Below, piece after piece: positions 32,610 through 45,655 of a DNA stretch of 64,000 nucleotides; position 1 is the stretch's first letter; every line of letters starts with the position of its first letter. Position numbers and translations under genes: made by a program. This stretch comes from Ryuthela nishihirai (Eukaryota > Arthropoda > Arachnida > Araneae > Heptathelidae): positions 9,313,901 to 9,377,900 of the forward strand of contig JAWZYU010000013.1 of assembly GCA_038380435.1 (NCBI GenBank), given 5' to 3'. The notes beneath the pieces are model-generated. The model did not search any database and had not been told where the DNA came from. It saw only the letters and a program-made list of their open reading frames with translations.

Positions 32610-33959
32610 ACTACATATCTATACTTGTTGATCTGACTTCAAACAAAAATTTACCTTCTAACAGATACTTCTGAAAGTTGCCTCAGAAGATTTGAGTTTG
32701 AACCAGGAACAACCCACAAGCTAGTAATACACAGTCATGTACTCACTAACTGTAGCTGCGATGAGTAGAGGATTTAATAATAGAAAATGCAAATTTGGTT
32801 TAAACAAAAAAAAAAAGATTTAAATTTATTTAAATTTTCAAAATCAACATAATTCCTCCACCAACTTATAAAGGTGGATAAATTCACATTACATTATCAT
32901 ATTTCCAATCCACTTAAATAAATTCAATTATAAAGTGACAGTCAAAATATTAAAGAAAAGTGACATTAATCAGATTAATATGAAGTAAAATGATTATACC
33001 CTGATTGAAGATTTATCCATAATGAAAACAGAGTTCCGCTGAACTACAGTTGTGCACTCAGAAACAGTAAACAATTATTTCAAAGACAGGAGACCGAACA
33101 AGGGTCCTATTAGCACCATCACTCCGCACAGAATCCCCTCCCCCGCTGAAGCGAAGCAATAACTCAGGCAACCCTGGGAATTCTCCAACACTAGGGGCCA
33201 GTTAGATGCCATCCCCAGGCAACACAACATCAGCAGTATTTCACAAGTGGGACGAAGTCTCGTTGCCAGATCCCAAAAGTAAAAAAATGAAATTACAAAT
33301 ACCAATAGGTCCGCGACCTATCAGATACAATGTGTATATATATTTAAATCTGTTTAGTGTTATCAGTGATATCGATGCATCAAATGATGCGTAGTTATTG
33401 GGATGACATTGGCAGCATTTATTTGCATATATATGAACTGACTATGATGTCTTGAAATTTTGTACCCTTTTGAGCTGTCCCCAATAGCCATGTCTAGTGA
33501 CAGAATAAGTCACTAGCAAAACTCCTCTGGGAGTGGGACATAAAGCTCGATGAGGGGAGGTAACAAATGCTATTTATATTTCAGCTAGATCACAATTTAT
33601 TGTGTTTAGGTGAGGTTTTAGCAGGTGATTACATGTCTGTTTGTAAAATGAAATTATTAGTAAATAAACGATTTATTTCACAATTATCACTGTTGGAAGA
33701 TTTATATCTCCTGTGTTGCAGCAAGAGATGCTAAAACAATATGATGGTGATATTTCATTTAGGTATCATGCAGTTAAAGGTTTAGGTATATTTACCACTA
33801 CAGGAGAATAATCCTTGGTTGGTGGCTGGTACACTCGCCATAATTACCTCAACAGCAACTATTTCTACATTTTATAGCAGCAACTATATTCTACATTTTC
33901 CCACCATTTGGGTTCTACCTTCTAAGACATAAAGCAGTATATGTCCTTTCATCATGATG
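32610..33959. other. Intron sequence, nothing recognised
   Basis: 33.07-33.30 kb is richer in GC and open on the minus strand for 76 codons, but no motif or splice signal supports an exon. Confidence 0.35.
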
Positions 33960-34172
33960 CCAGTCCAAACACTAGTGTATCAGGCTTGTAATCTGAGGTT
34001 AGGAGGTTGAAGTCCCACCTGGGATAGAGTTTAGATTTATCTCTGCAAACCCCACCCTGCCCTTGGTAAGTTAGGGGGAAGCAAAAGGGTGCTGTCCATC
34101 AGTTGGGACATAAAGCCATAGCCCTAGGTGATGGAGAGCTTTACTCTGTGCATGTTAAAGACATATTAGATG
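33960..34172 (+). mobile_element. SINE-B, old diverged 3'-truncated copy
   Basis: The plus strand keeps the order of SINE-B: AGGCTTGTAATCTGAGGTTA, B-box-like GGTTGAAGTCCC, GATTTATCTCTGCAAA, CCCACCCTGCCC, GGGACATAAAGCCATAGCCC and CTGTGCATGTTAAAGA. Clearly more mutated than the other copies. It ends exactly where the next LINE's 3' terminus begins. Confidence 0.78.
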
Positions 34173-36128
34173 GTTTGGTTGTTTGGGATTTTATGGATCA
34201 ATGGCAACTAAGGCCAACTTTCACCAAAGGTGTAAAGGAGGAAATAAGGAGATAAAAGTCATAGAAACACACAACCAAAGTTAAAATCAAATGACAAACA
34301 AGAACAGAAACAAAGCATAAACTAGAAAACAGCAAATGGCATTAAAAAACTAATGTGAAAACTATAAATGTAAAATACAAAAACCAACAATGGGTATAAA
34401 GGACTCATAGTAAACAGTAACAAGTCTAAATAGCAAAAAGGTAAAACATTATAGATGTGTAAAATATTCGGTAAAACGTAAAATGTAAAAACAGGTATTA
34501 AAGGCATTAGATTTAGGGTCATCATATAAAAACTGGCCGAGTATAAGGGGCTTCCAGTCATAAAATCATGGAAGTTAAAATAAACATATTGTTCGAGGTT
34601 AACAACTGGACATGAGATTGAAGTAAGTTTGATCATTAAAATGGTGTCATAAAACGCACACTCAGGTTTGTCATCTGCCTGTAGAAGAAAAGAATGCATG
34701 ATAAATGAATGATCTAAGCGGAGCTGAACAAGCACAACTTCCTCCTTGTGATTCCTGTGAAAACATGACTGTCATTGTTTGACAATAGGCTTGATCTCAA
34801 AAAGTTTATTGCCAATCTATTCAGACCAAGATCTCTGACACTATGCCCAGAGCTCGATGCTGCCAAAAATCCATATATGGAATCAGCAGTGGAGAGTCAG
34901 ACAGGGACATAGCAGACTTGGCAGCAGCATCTGCGAATCAATCATGATGCCGAAAATCCATTTATGGAATTAGCAGTGGAGAGTCAGATAGGGGCACGGA
35001 TGACCTGGCAGCAGCGTCTGCCAAGTCACTGCCTCTGATCTCGATGTGACCACCACCCAACAAAAAAGAATAGTGGTTGTGGCTGCCAGATGATGGAGAT
35101 GCTGGCAGATCTTAGAGAGAACAGGGTGAGACCGAGATCAAAGCCTGTAGCCAGCTAAGCGAGTCAGTGTAGACAACACACCAATGATGATGCTTAGCTG
35201 CCATATGGTTCATGGCAAGTCTGAGAGTGTGGAACTCTTCAGTGAAAATGGAACACTCTGTGGGATCTGGTCTGCAATGACAGTATGCCAGCAACAATGG
35301 CCAATCCCACTGATGTGTTGGACTTTGAGTCATCTGTGAAGACAGGAACAAAGTCTGGGTGCTCAGTACAGTAGCTGGCACACAGTCAGGTGTAAAATCC
35401 TTCCCTGTCGTGCAAAGAGAAAACTCACAGGAAGGGGAAACAGTGAGCCATGGTGGAAGTGGCTCAGCTATCAACTGGGCAACACTATGAAGACTATGTT
35501 GAGGTCTATGAGGTAGCCTCGGACACGCAAACCAAAAGGATGAGTGGCAGTTGGCTGATTCTGGTATAGCATTTCCCACTGGGTACTGAAAATGCAGTCC
35601 TATGTGGGATGGAACAGCAGGGATTGTAATTTTTCTGCCTACTGTAGGGACAACTGCTGATGGCAAGTAGATAAAGATGGATCATTGGTCACAACATAAA
35701 GACTCTGGACCGGTGAAGTATGGAAGGCTTCCGTGCAAACATGGAGGGCCTGATGATGGAGGGGGTCCAGCACCTTCACCACCGAATCCTGGGCATACAC
35801 ATGGGATCAGTAGTTTAGTTTCAACTGGACAAGTGCACAGTATAGGTGGTGCAAAGAACATTGGTCTGCATCCCAAAAGAGGGAAGAGAGAACTTTGATG
35901 ATGTTGAGTGCACCTGGACTTGAGATGGTGAATGTGAAGTAAAAAGGTCTATTTTTTGGTCAAAGATGAGACCAAGAAACTTGGTCTCTGCCATAACTGG
36001 AATGGTGGCACACCTTAGCCCCAGCTCAGAGTCCAGATGAAGATGATGCTTGCAGCAAAAGTGCATGCAAGTGGGCTTTTGTGGGGAGAACTGAAATCAA
36101 TTGGCTGTTGCCCAAACCGAGATATTGT

Positions 36129-36885
36129 TCAGAGTAGTTGCCATTCAATGACCTTCATGTTGGATGATGAGCAAAAGATGCTAAAGTCATCAACATAGAA
36201 GGCATTGCCTACAATCAGAGAAAGTTGCTGTGTAATAAAATTTATCTTGACAGACTTAACACTCAGGATGCAGACTTTTGGTATCCCCTGTTCTTGGGGA
36301 AGAGGCTGTGGCAGAGTATTACTGACACGGATATGAAAAAAATAAGAAGATAAAAAGTTGGAGATGAAGATCAGCATGTGACCTCGCAAGCCGAAACTAT
36401 GGAGGTCAGGAAGAATGCCAAATCTTCATACATGTTGTATGCTTTTTAGAAATCAAAGAAAACTGACACTAGATGCTCTCAAAGCAAAAAGGAATTCCTG
36501 ACTGCTGATTCATGGTGGATTAGGTGGTCTAAGGTAGACCATTGCCTGCAAAAGCCACACTGGGTGTTGAAGAGGCATTGGTGTTCCAAATATTAGGCCA
36601 GCCTAGTAGTTACCTTTCTTTCCAACACCTTGCACACATAGCTAGTCAATGCAATTGGACTATAATTTTAAGGAATCTTAGAATCCTTGATGGCTTGGGG
36701 GAGGCCAAAATAATAGCTTTGAGGCAAGGAGTGTGGAAACTGCTCCTTGATGAAATATGGTAGAAGAGTTGGAGCAACCAATCCTTACTTGATGGTGAAA
36801 GACATTGAAGCATTGCATAATGGACATTATCTGGCCCAACAGCAGAGGCATGAGAAGTGTGCAGAGTGAAGCAAAGCTCCTCCAC
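36129..36885 (-). pseudogene. J2 reverse transcriptase pieces
   Basis: The frame at 36129-36389 contains GNAFYVDDFSIFCSSSNM, the intact catalytic motif C. Upstream frames give HASAVGPDNVHYAMLQCLSP (36646-36885) and a degraded motif A region near 36430-36480. Frames are discontinuous, so no RT can be made. Confidence 0.78.
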
Positions 36886-36961
36886 TGTGAATGGCTTGTT
36901 TTAAGGCTCTGGGCCATTTGAATGGAAAGACAACAGAGGACCATGAGGGGGCCTTGCACCC

Positions 36962-37660
36962 TCATGGTCCTCTGAGCCTTGCAACCTCATGGTCATCTCC
37001 CATGAGGGGGTCTTGCACCCCATGAGGGGTGCAAGGCCCCCTCATGGGAGATGGAACATACCATGGGGAGGTGATCGCTACCATAAGGGTTATCCTCGAC
37101 CTCCCATGTAAAGAGTGGAAGGAGCGAGGAGGAGCAGATGGTAAGATCAATGGCAGTGAACGAGTGAGTGGGGAATAAAAGTAGGTGTTCAAGAGGAGAG
37201 TGATGGATCCAGGAGCCACTGCTCCAGGACCCCACCCCTCCCATTGGTGTTAGTACTGCCCCACAGAGGACTGCGTCTGTTGAAGTCCCCCATAATGAGG
37301 AAGGGGGATGGCAGCTGTGAGACGAGGTCAGTGTTCCTGGAAGATGAAACTTCCAGGTGGTAGGTAGACAGAGATGACAGTTAACGGAAATCCCATAAAG
37401 AGGTGGTGGAGAGAGGGGTACTTATCTGGAATGGAGAATGGCTGCTTAAGAAGATGGTGACATCCTAGTGAGATGGACCATTTCCATTCCAGTTCTAGTG
37501 AATAAGAAAGAAGTGCTGGGGAGTGGGATTGTTGGCTGTCTGCAAGTATGTCACCTTCAGACACAATCATATGGTTTGTGTGCCCCCAGGAGGACCTTGA
37601 TGTCGTCAGTATACCTCTGGAATCCACAACAATTCTATTATAGGAGTGTGGCCATCTCAT
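36962..37660 (-). pseudogene. J2 endonuclease pieces
   Basis: The frames at 36993-37244 and 37328-37660 match the J1 endonuclease: SFTAIDLTICSSSLLPLFTW and SDHLPMVCSIS (the catalytic SDH is intact here, unlike J1), with VISVYLPPGSFIFQE upstream. The frames are interrupted, and the N-terminal EN motifs are degraded. Confidence 0.75.
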
Positions 37661-37924
37661 GCCTTAGTACATTGGCAGATGACTTGCGATTTATTTTAAC
37701 CATCACTAGTGACAGTTTCGGAAAATTAGGAGGAGCGGTATCCCTGTCCTCAGAAATGTCTGAGGAACACAGATCCAAAGCCACCAAATGAGGTGATAAA
37801 ACTCTCTTCTTGGGGTCTGGCAGGGGCCTCTTTGGGTTGGAAGATCTGGCTGTCTGGGGTCTGGAATATAACAGTGATTGGTGGGGTGGTGGTAACCATC
37901 ATCCCACTAATCATTTTTACATTC

Positions 37925-38345
37925 AAGAGTAGCTCAGAATGTTTCGAGCAAGATATAGGTAAATTACAGTGGTTTGAAAATAAAGTCCTAAGAAAAATAT
38001 ATGGACCAATCCTTGAAAACTAGTGGATTGTGGCGAAGACAACATAACCTGAAATTGTATGGAAAATATGGCTCTCCTACTCTATAACGAGTGAGATTAA
38101 AGTCAACCAATCATGATGGATGGAACACATTCAAAGGATGGATGCAGAGAGAGAGCCAAAGAAAAACTATATCTCCTTCCCAAGAGGGCACCTCTGCTTG
38201 AGATGGTGAGACTGCATACAAAGAAGTTTGGATGAATTGAATATCTAAGATTGGGAAAAGGCCATGGATAGAGGAGAATGGAGACAAATTGTACTTGCAG
38301 TGAAGAGCCTTGCAGGCTCATATAGCTAAAGAAGAAGAAAAATGA
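37925..38345 (+). mobile_element. LINE-C 3' end (RTE-like)
   Basis: Plus-strand relic of the C-terminus common in RTE-type ORFs: WFENKVLRKIYGPILEN, then LKLYGKYGSPTL, EHIQRMDAEREPKK and DWEKAMDRGEWRQIVLAVKS, followed by a stop and an AGA-rich tail. Frames change several times. It lacks EN and RT core. This is a third LINE family, distinct from the J and LINE-B elements. Confidence 0.72.
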
Positions 38346-39899
38346 ATTCATGTTTGGGTTTTGAGTGTTTCATTCCAACAAGGGAATTCACAATAGGGCA
38401 CCAGGGTACTATACCTAAACAGTCAATGAGCCAAGCCTTCACAACTAAATAAGAAGGAAAAGAGAAATGTGAGAAACCACCTGAGATCTCACAAAATAAA
38501 AGAAGCGAAAAAATAAAAAAGTGTGAGAAAGCAAACTGTCCTCACAAAATAAAACTGCAAAATTAGTAAACGGTGGGGAAAATCGCAAACTGTTGCCCAG
38601 ACATGGGTAATTCACTCACCTACTGCACAGTTGACCCTAGCAGGTGCAGCCCATCAACCAATTGATCCTTGAGGGACCACCCCAGGACCTCCTGTTCATC
38701 AGAAGCAGAGTGTAACAGTGGCCCTGGAATTTGCTGCCCAGCCCCGTGACGAACAGATTTCCCAATGGCCAAAGGGGGACCCACCAGTCATGAGCTGAGG
38801 AGAGAAGATAGGGACCCTCTGAGTGACTACCAAGATATTTATTCACAAGCATCATGACGAGGCCTGCAATACCGAGAATCCACCCCTCCGGTTGGCCTGG
38901 CGTCTCCTGCTGCAGCCTTCATCATGAATTGCGCGTGCAACTCTGAGCACGCATTGGGCTGGGCCAGACTGATGGCGGCTACTTAAACCACCAACTTGTT
39001 ACCATCTCTCTTGCCTGAGGATGCCACGTGTTATGAGTTCGTGGTGAAACACGTAGCATATGAACCTGTGAAGTTCTTGTTTTTAGATGTTTTAAAGTTC
39101 TTAACATTTTGAAAAGCAATGGCGTTTGACCTACGTTAAACAATGGGTCATTATGACATTCGCTGACTTCCAGTAGTTGAGTTACTAAAGGAAAAAGTGC
39201 TCATCACCGTATGTCAACTGTTCGTTCATTACCTTACGGATATAAAACAGAAGATACCATCTCCTTGATGTTTTCAATGTTTAAAAATTCATGCAATTAT
39301 GTGGAAAAATGCATCGCAGCAAATAACATCTAGCACAAAAGATTGAACTGATAAAACCACGAACAACTGGCATCATAATTGCATTTCAAGCATCACTGTT
39401 GAAAGAAGTTTCTGACCTGAATGTGAAATGTAACGAAATTCTTCAGTTCATAACATATATGCACATATTGTAAAATTACAGGAAGACCATCTTAGGACTG
39501 GTAGCATTTACATTCACCAACTGCAGCATGACATTGTCGCTGATAATGCAATTGTACCAGCAAAATTGGTAAATATGTTCATTTTATATGTAACCCTAGT
39601 TGGTCTCTGATTTGAAGAGTTAACTTTGAGTATGAATGTAAAATTGGGGTAATTTTAAGGTGTTGTTTTAAGTATATTCCATAATGGTAATGTACAGTAC
39701 TTCCCTGAACTTGAAAACTACTCCCCTGGAAGAATGTTTTTAACTTTTGTACCACAGCATTATCGTGTTTTTAAATTATTATAAGTTACTACTACTATAC
39801 TTGGCCAACATCATTGTCCTAGGAAATTATTTTGTGGAAATTTGAAGAATCACTTGTGGAAATTGTGTGTTTGAGAACTCAGAACAGCCAAGCTATAAC
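38346..39899. other. Intron sequence, unassigned
   Basis: 38.6-39.1 kb has higher GC and a 72-codon minus frame without motifs; it could be the 5' region of an element whose other parts are not here. The rest is AT-rich. Nothing else recognised. Confidence 0.35.
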
Positions 39900-40600
39900 T
39901 GGAACCAACTAAGTATAAGTTGTTTAAACAAGAAGTCCCTTACCACAGACATGACCTTACAACAATTTCGGTCTAGACTGACATGTAAAATAGAACCTGT
40001 GAGAGATTTGCAACAATCTTAGCGTGTCCAACTTCTAAGCTGTATAAATACTACAGAAGATTGATCATGGTCTTCTTTAACATCACAAAGCCACTACATT
40101 GGCTAATAAAGGAGGACAAGTGATTCATGTGGAACACCGAGTGTAAAAATGCCTTCCCAATTAAATGAGCTCTTTTCATAGCACCAGTGTTAACCTACCC
40201 ATAGGTTGGTAAAAAATTTACATTAGACACTGATGATGTAAGCAACACAGGAATTGGCACTGTCCATTCAGAACAACAAAACAGGCAGGAGTCATTGCAT
40301 ACTTTAGTAAAAGCTTATCTAAACCTAAATGAAACTATTGTGTGATACAAAAATAACTATTAGCAATAGCAAAAGCCATAGAATATTTCCATCATTACCT
40401 TTATAGGCAAAAGTTCCTTATTCACACTGACCATGCTCCTCTCATATTAAATTATGAATTATTAAAGTTAAAAAATATTGAAGGGCAGGTAGCCAGGTGG
40501 ATACAATGGGTGCAGATGACTTTTGCATTGAGGTTAGTGAAGAAAAAGATACTTTGTAAGCTTGTAAATAATGTAATGCAGATATTTTTAAAAACTGATT
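39900..40600 (+). pseudogene. Gypsy-type RT end and RNase H remnant
   Basis: The plus strand shows the RT C-terminus (YKYYRRLIMVFFNITKPLHW near 40037-40102), the W-x-ECKNAF block, RNase H with FTLDTDDVSNTGIGTVHSEQ (40220-40280, catalytic Asp), and in other frames SKSLS, the AIEYFHHYLY helix and TDHAPLILNYE. The order is exactly that of Ty3/Gypsy Pol. At least five stops or frame changes; no integrase or LTR seen. Confidence 0.82.
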
Positions 40601-41930
40601 TGTAAAACCCTGTTATTGAATATTTCATGAAGTGCTAAGCCTCAATAAAGATGTTTTGACACCTAAAACCATTGATTAGAATGTTACTTAATGGAAAGTT
40701 TGAATGCTCTATTTCGTTTGCATTTGTTAGTAGAAGATATTAAGTTAATAATTAGCCACGAGTATAATTAGTCCATTTATTTATTAACCTTTCCTGTGTC
40801 CTGGTTGTTTATATACATTGTCAGAACCTAAAATGAGAGGCCATGAACGTATATGTCAGTTTTTAGTACAATAAAAAATAGAAGCTGCTGTTTCAAAATT
40901 TCCTTATATATATATATCTTATAAAAATACATTATTTAAGCTTGAAAAATAATACTTTCTTTTCCATTTGATATATATTTTATTAAATAGACTATAAATA
41001 ATTTGTTAAAGCCATCTGAATGCCATTTGTTAGACGTTATTGCTGACTTTCTTAACATTACTCTATGTTGAAGCAACCCTCTGATTTAAGCTCACAAGTT
41101 TGATTTGAATTATTATCCATAAATTTGTCTTTAAAGTTTCTGAAATCTCCTGAAAATCAACAAAAAAAGTGCTATTTTTCAAAATAGAAGATTTTGGAAG
41201 TAAATGATAAAGTACATACCTCTATTTCTTTTTTTTTGCGTTTTACTCCATTTTCTGCCTTAAACCAATTTTAATATTTGTAGAATTATTTTGTCATTTA
41301 TCCTAGCATTTTATGTATCGTTCCCATTTCCCGAATCAAAACTGTAACTAAAAATGATCCTTCATAGTTAAGAGTACTCTTCAAGACTGGCTGCACAATG
41401 GTAGAGGAAGTTGCAGGTGTTACTAATTGTTTGCTCATGCATATGCAAGAGTGGTAAGAGCGAATCTGCTAAGTGACTGCATGATAGTAGTTTACATGGT
41501 AGAATCAAGTCTAAATACTTCCCATATACAGAATATCATCTCCTTTCATAAAGTTAGCATTTTGTTTCCGTAAATTATCGATTTTTCGCTTGATTGATCT
41601 ATCGATATATTATTATGAATCTTTTGAAGTTATGCTACATCTGATGGCTGGCTTACAACTTGTGGATATTTAATTTAATATTGCACTAGTATATAAGTTA
41701 ATTTTTCTTTAATTATTTCTTTGATTTGCAACAAAAAAAAACTATGATTTTGTATTGTTTCCTACAAATAAATGAAGTCTTGGATAAAGAAGCAAAAAGG
41801 ATTTCTTTAGCACAGAAATCAGCCAACTTGTCGAAAGGCAATTTTGGCAAGTGTATTTTTATCCCTTACACTAAGGGTGTTTTACTCCCAGCATTGGCAA
41901 AATTATGAGTTTTTAAGTTTATATGGTAGC
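40601..41930. other. AT-rich intron sequence, nothing recognised
   Basis: No supported feature. The 60-codon frame at 41726-41908 has no family motif. Confidence 0.35.
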
Positions 41931-44900
41931 TAGGTATAAACTGGAAGGATAGCTGTGTACCAATCCCCAGTAATTGATGCACAGAATTTGCCAGCTTTAG
42001 TACAGCACTAATGTCCGACCCCATCAGTATGGCCTACTGATCTGGTCATCTATGACCCCTTTTTTCTTTTTTTTTCCACCCTGCTCAGGAGTCACCAACT
42101 TTACAGGGTCCTGGTGCTGACCATTTATACCCACTAGACTGGACTAGTTTATGGATTTGAGATTGATTATGGATCTTGGACTTGCTGCACTGGTGGGCCT
42201 CTGTTGAAGGAGAATCTGCAGCTTTATTTTCTGTTTGCTTGTGGGTTGCCAGCCCGAAGAGAACATAGGCATGGGACACCTTAATCAGCTGGTGGATAAT
42301 CCTGATCAGAAGCTATCACAGGTACCTGAACCCTCATTTAGCTATGGGCACCACCAATCCTAAACTGCAGTAATGTCTCAAGAAAGGTCTATGGCTCTTG
42401 AAAAGGTCTACTTGAAAAGGTGGTGCCTGAAGTTCCTACCATCATGGGTGACTTCAGCCTTCAGAAGTGGGGTAACAGATCTTTGCCCCATGCCTGCGAT
42501 CAGGGAAATGATTAATATTGTTGGCCCTACTCTTTAAAATAAACCTAGTTTCTTTAAAAATCCTAGTAATCATTTTTCCTCTACAGGTATGTAGAATGTG
42601 AGGATATTACATAGAGATTATTCTCTTGATGTCCTCAAGCAGCAGTTCAAGCATAATAATTTAGATATACTAGGCTTGCAAGAGATCAGATGGACAGGTA
42701 AAGAAGAGAGATATAAAAATAACTTTAAATTTCTCTTTCCATGGAAAGATGATGGAAACCATTTCCAAGGTGTAGGTTTGCTTCTCAGCAGACACACCAC
42801 TGATGCTCTTCTAGGATATGACTGCATTAATGAAAGATTTCTTACAGCAAAATTTAAAACAAATATTAAAGACTTGATTGTTGTATATTGTTACACCCCC
42901 ACAGAGGACTCTGATGACAACGAAAGGATATATTTCACAAAGAGCCTCGTGATATATTGAATTATGTGAAGAAAGGAGATATTTCTCTTGTGTTAGGGGA
43001 CTTCAATGCTAAGTTGGTACTGACTCTGACCTTTGGGCAGGAGTAGTATTTCCAACGGCAATGGGGAACATCTCCTACAGTTAGTAAACTGAACTGTTTG
43101 AAAATAATTAACATATACTACAAACACCAGGACATTTATAAATACACATGAGTTTCACCTGATGGGTTATACAGGAATATGATAGATGATATTTTAATTA
43201 ACAGTAAATGGGCTAGTTTGGTTAGGAATACCAGATCATTCGGGAAAGCAAAGATTGGATAATGTCAAAAGTGTCTTGTGACTGAAACTTAAGAAATGTT
43301 ATGCTAAATTATCTTTAACACTGAAGGTTGGAAAGATCCAGATATAGCCAAAGCATACCATGAGAGACTACTTAGTCATTATGACAATTGTGGTTTGTTT
43401 ACTGCTAAAGTTGAGAATGAATGGGATCAGTTTACACAAGCTTTTCTTAAAACCAACAGTACTCTTTTTGATAAAAGGGAACAGAGAAAACAAAATTATT
43501 TGAGTGATAAGGCTATGGAACTTATTTCTGAAAGAAGGAAGTACAGTATTAATATGAATCAACACCCTACTAGTCCTAACAGATAGTATTACATCGAGCT
43601 TAATAAATGTGTAAAGGATCAGTTAACCACTGATAAGAATCTTTGGCTTGACAGCTATACTGACAAAGCAAAGGAAGCAGTTAGACAGTACAACAACAAG
43701 GAGTTGTACCAGATAGTTAATGTCTTGTGCTGGAAGAAACTGACAGGTACACAGGAATTGAGGGATAAACATGGTAATGTGGTTGAAGGTGAGGATTCTG
43801 GGATAGCTAGGTGGGCTGGCATTTCAGAGATGTTCTACACAATGTGATTATTTCTACTCCCATTGTTTGCAATGAGGATACATGCATTACTGGCTTTAAT
43901 GTTGGCCCTATATCACATTCTGAAGTCATTTTGGCTATCTCTAAATTAAAACTGCATAAATCTCCTGGAGTGGATGAAATCACAATTGAAATGTTTAGTG
44001 CTGGGAACACTTGTGTTGTCACATGGCTGACTGAAATTTTGAATATTTTTTTGTGATAAAAGTGTTGTTCGTAAGGGTTTTACTACAGTCATTATTATTC
44101 CTATCATAGTTCTTGTGATATTATAGGGAAATTAGTTTGCTTTCTGTTCCAGGTCAAGTTCTTTGCATGATTACATTTAGTAGAATAAAGAATTTGGTTG
44201 ATGGACAGCTGCATGATGAACAATGTGGATTCAGCAGTGGTAGGGGATGTATTGATCAAATATTTAACTTTAGGCAGATTCTTGAAAAATGTTTAAAGTT
44301 TCAGAAACCTGTGATTACTAGTTTTATAGATTTCAAAAAGGCTTTTGACTCTGTTGATCGACATAATTTGTGGTTGATCATTAGATCATATAGAATACCT
44401 AAGTTAGTATAATGAAAGCTCTCTATAATAACACTGAGTCGTGGGTGAGTGTTGGTACATCTTGCAGTGATTCGTTTAGCATTGCTAGTGGAGTTAGACA
44501 AGGGTGCATTTTGTCACCTTTCTCTATTGTTTGGTTATTGATTATGTTATGTGAAATTCTTTGTAAGGAAAAGATTTTGGCCTTAAATGGTCTAGAGTTT
44601 TCAAAATGCCCAATTTAAATTACGCAGATGTTTTAGCCCTGTTGGCTAATGATATTGATGAGATGAATACGTTCATTAAGGCGATGAGACTAGTAATAGA
44701 GTAGGTTTGGTGATAAACAGAGAAAACTAAAGTGATGAAAATTGGTCAGGCAGATAGTGCTTCAGTTGCTTTGAATGGCTGCACTATTAAGCAAGTGTCT
44801 CAGTTTATTGTCTTGGGATCTACATATGTAATAAATACTGATGATGTGTGGTATGAGATAGATAGAAGAATAGGGATTTGCTGCCGGGACTTTTAAGAAT

Positions 44901-45350
44901 CTATGGAGGGTGAGGAGAAATAGGCGTGTACACCTAAAGACTAAAATTAGGCTGTATTATAATTTGGTTCTTTCTAAGGTTAGTTATGGTAGCGAAACAT
45001 GGACTCTTTGTAAGCAGGATAACAAGAGACTTGATGACTTTGATTCTAAATGTTTGCGCACTACCTTGGGCATTAGGTGGTTTGACTTATAAGTAATGAT
45101 GAGGTTAGAAGGAGTCATTAACTTCCTTTGAGCAGCATATTGTTCAGAGAGAGACTGCGTTAGTTTGGCCATGTTGCCCATATGTATAGCTGCAGATTGG
45201 CAAAGAGGATTATGAACAGTGTGCCTAAAGACTTCATGAAAAGATAGTGTCAAACATGACTTTGCTAGAATTGACCTACAGTGGCCAAATGCAGCTCAGA
45301 ACAGACGTCTGGAGAAGAAAAATCATATGGTCTGGTAGAATTTTGTGAAT
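41931..45350 (+). mobile_element. LINE-B copy 2 (~3.4 kb, near full length, degraded)
   Basis: Begins with the LINE-B 5' sequence (ATGGTAGCTAGGTATAAACTGG), followed by endonuclease (42595-43310), RT (43811-44700) and the C-terminal domain to about 45300. Endonuclease shows LGLQEIRWTGKEER and VVYCYTPTEDSDD. RT shows FIDFKKAFDSVDRHNLW (motif A intact), GVRQGCILSPFS and LNYADVLALLAND (motif C YADD changed to YADV). Many stops. The 3' GAT-repeat end is missing. Confidence 0.85.
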
Positions 45351-45461
45351 TTTCTTTTCGATTAATATATAATTTAATCGTTTCAGTTCATTAGGTTTTC
45401 TAAAACTAAACCTTAATTGCATAGTCAGATCTATTTTTCACTCTAATACATAAATAAATAT

Positions 45462-45655
45462 ATATCCCCTCAAGCAGCTGCTAGCCACTTAGGTATAACA
45501 GGGATCTGATAGTTTAATAAATACCCCACAGTAGAAGGTTTGTGAGGATGGTGGGACCTCAGCAGAAAGACAACACAACATCCATGCCTTACCCAGGGCT
45601 TGAACCCAGTTCCTGTTGTTCTGTAGCCAAGTGTGCTAACCACTTAGCCACAGAA
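45462..45655 (-). mobile_element. SINE-A copy, near full length
   Basis: Reverse-complement SINE-A (CCCCTCAAGCAGCTGCTAGCC to CTAACCACTTAGCCAC), including the B-box complement GGGCTTGAACCC and a short internal insertion near 45515. Confidence 0.85.

Larger units (their letters stand above)
34173..37905 (-). mobile_element. I-like LINE J2 (~3.7 kb, 5'-truncated)
   Basis: Second long copy of the J1 family, same strand. The 3' terminus reads CCCAAACAACCAAACCAT at 34173, then the tail region with a cysteine motif (ECAFYDTILMIKLTSISC, two family positions changed), RNase H (35112-35666 and nearby), RT, endonuclease (36962-37660) and the end of ORF1 to about 37905. RT motif C is preserved here as YVDDF (frame 36129-36389). 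Many stops and frameshifts. Two inverted duplications lie at 36934-36974 and 36995-37052. Confidence 0.85.

Noticed and set aside
33075..33305. Minus-strand 76-codon ORF as a missing GDPD1-like exon
   Set aside because: It lies on the gene's strand but does not match the expected protein segment, and no splice border fits; the 48295-24143 phase join needs no exon between them.
36542..36763. Plus-strand 73-codon ORF
   Set aside because: Antisense shadow of the LINE J2 reverse transcriptase.
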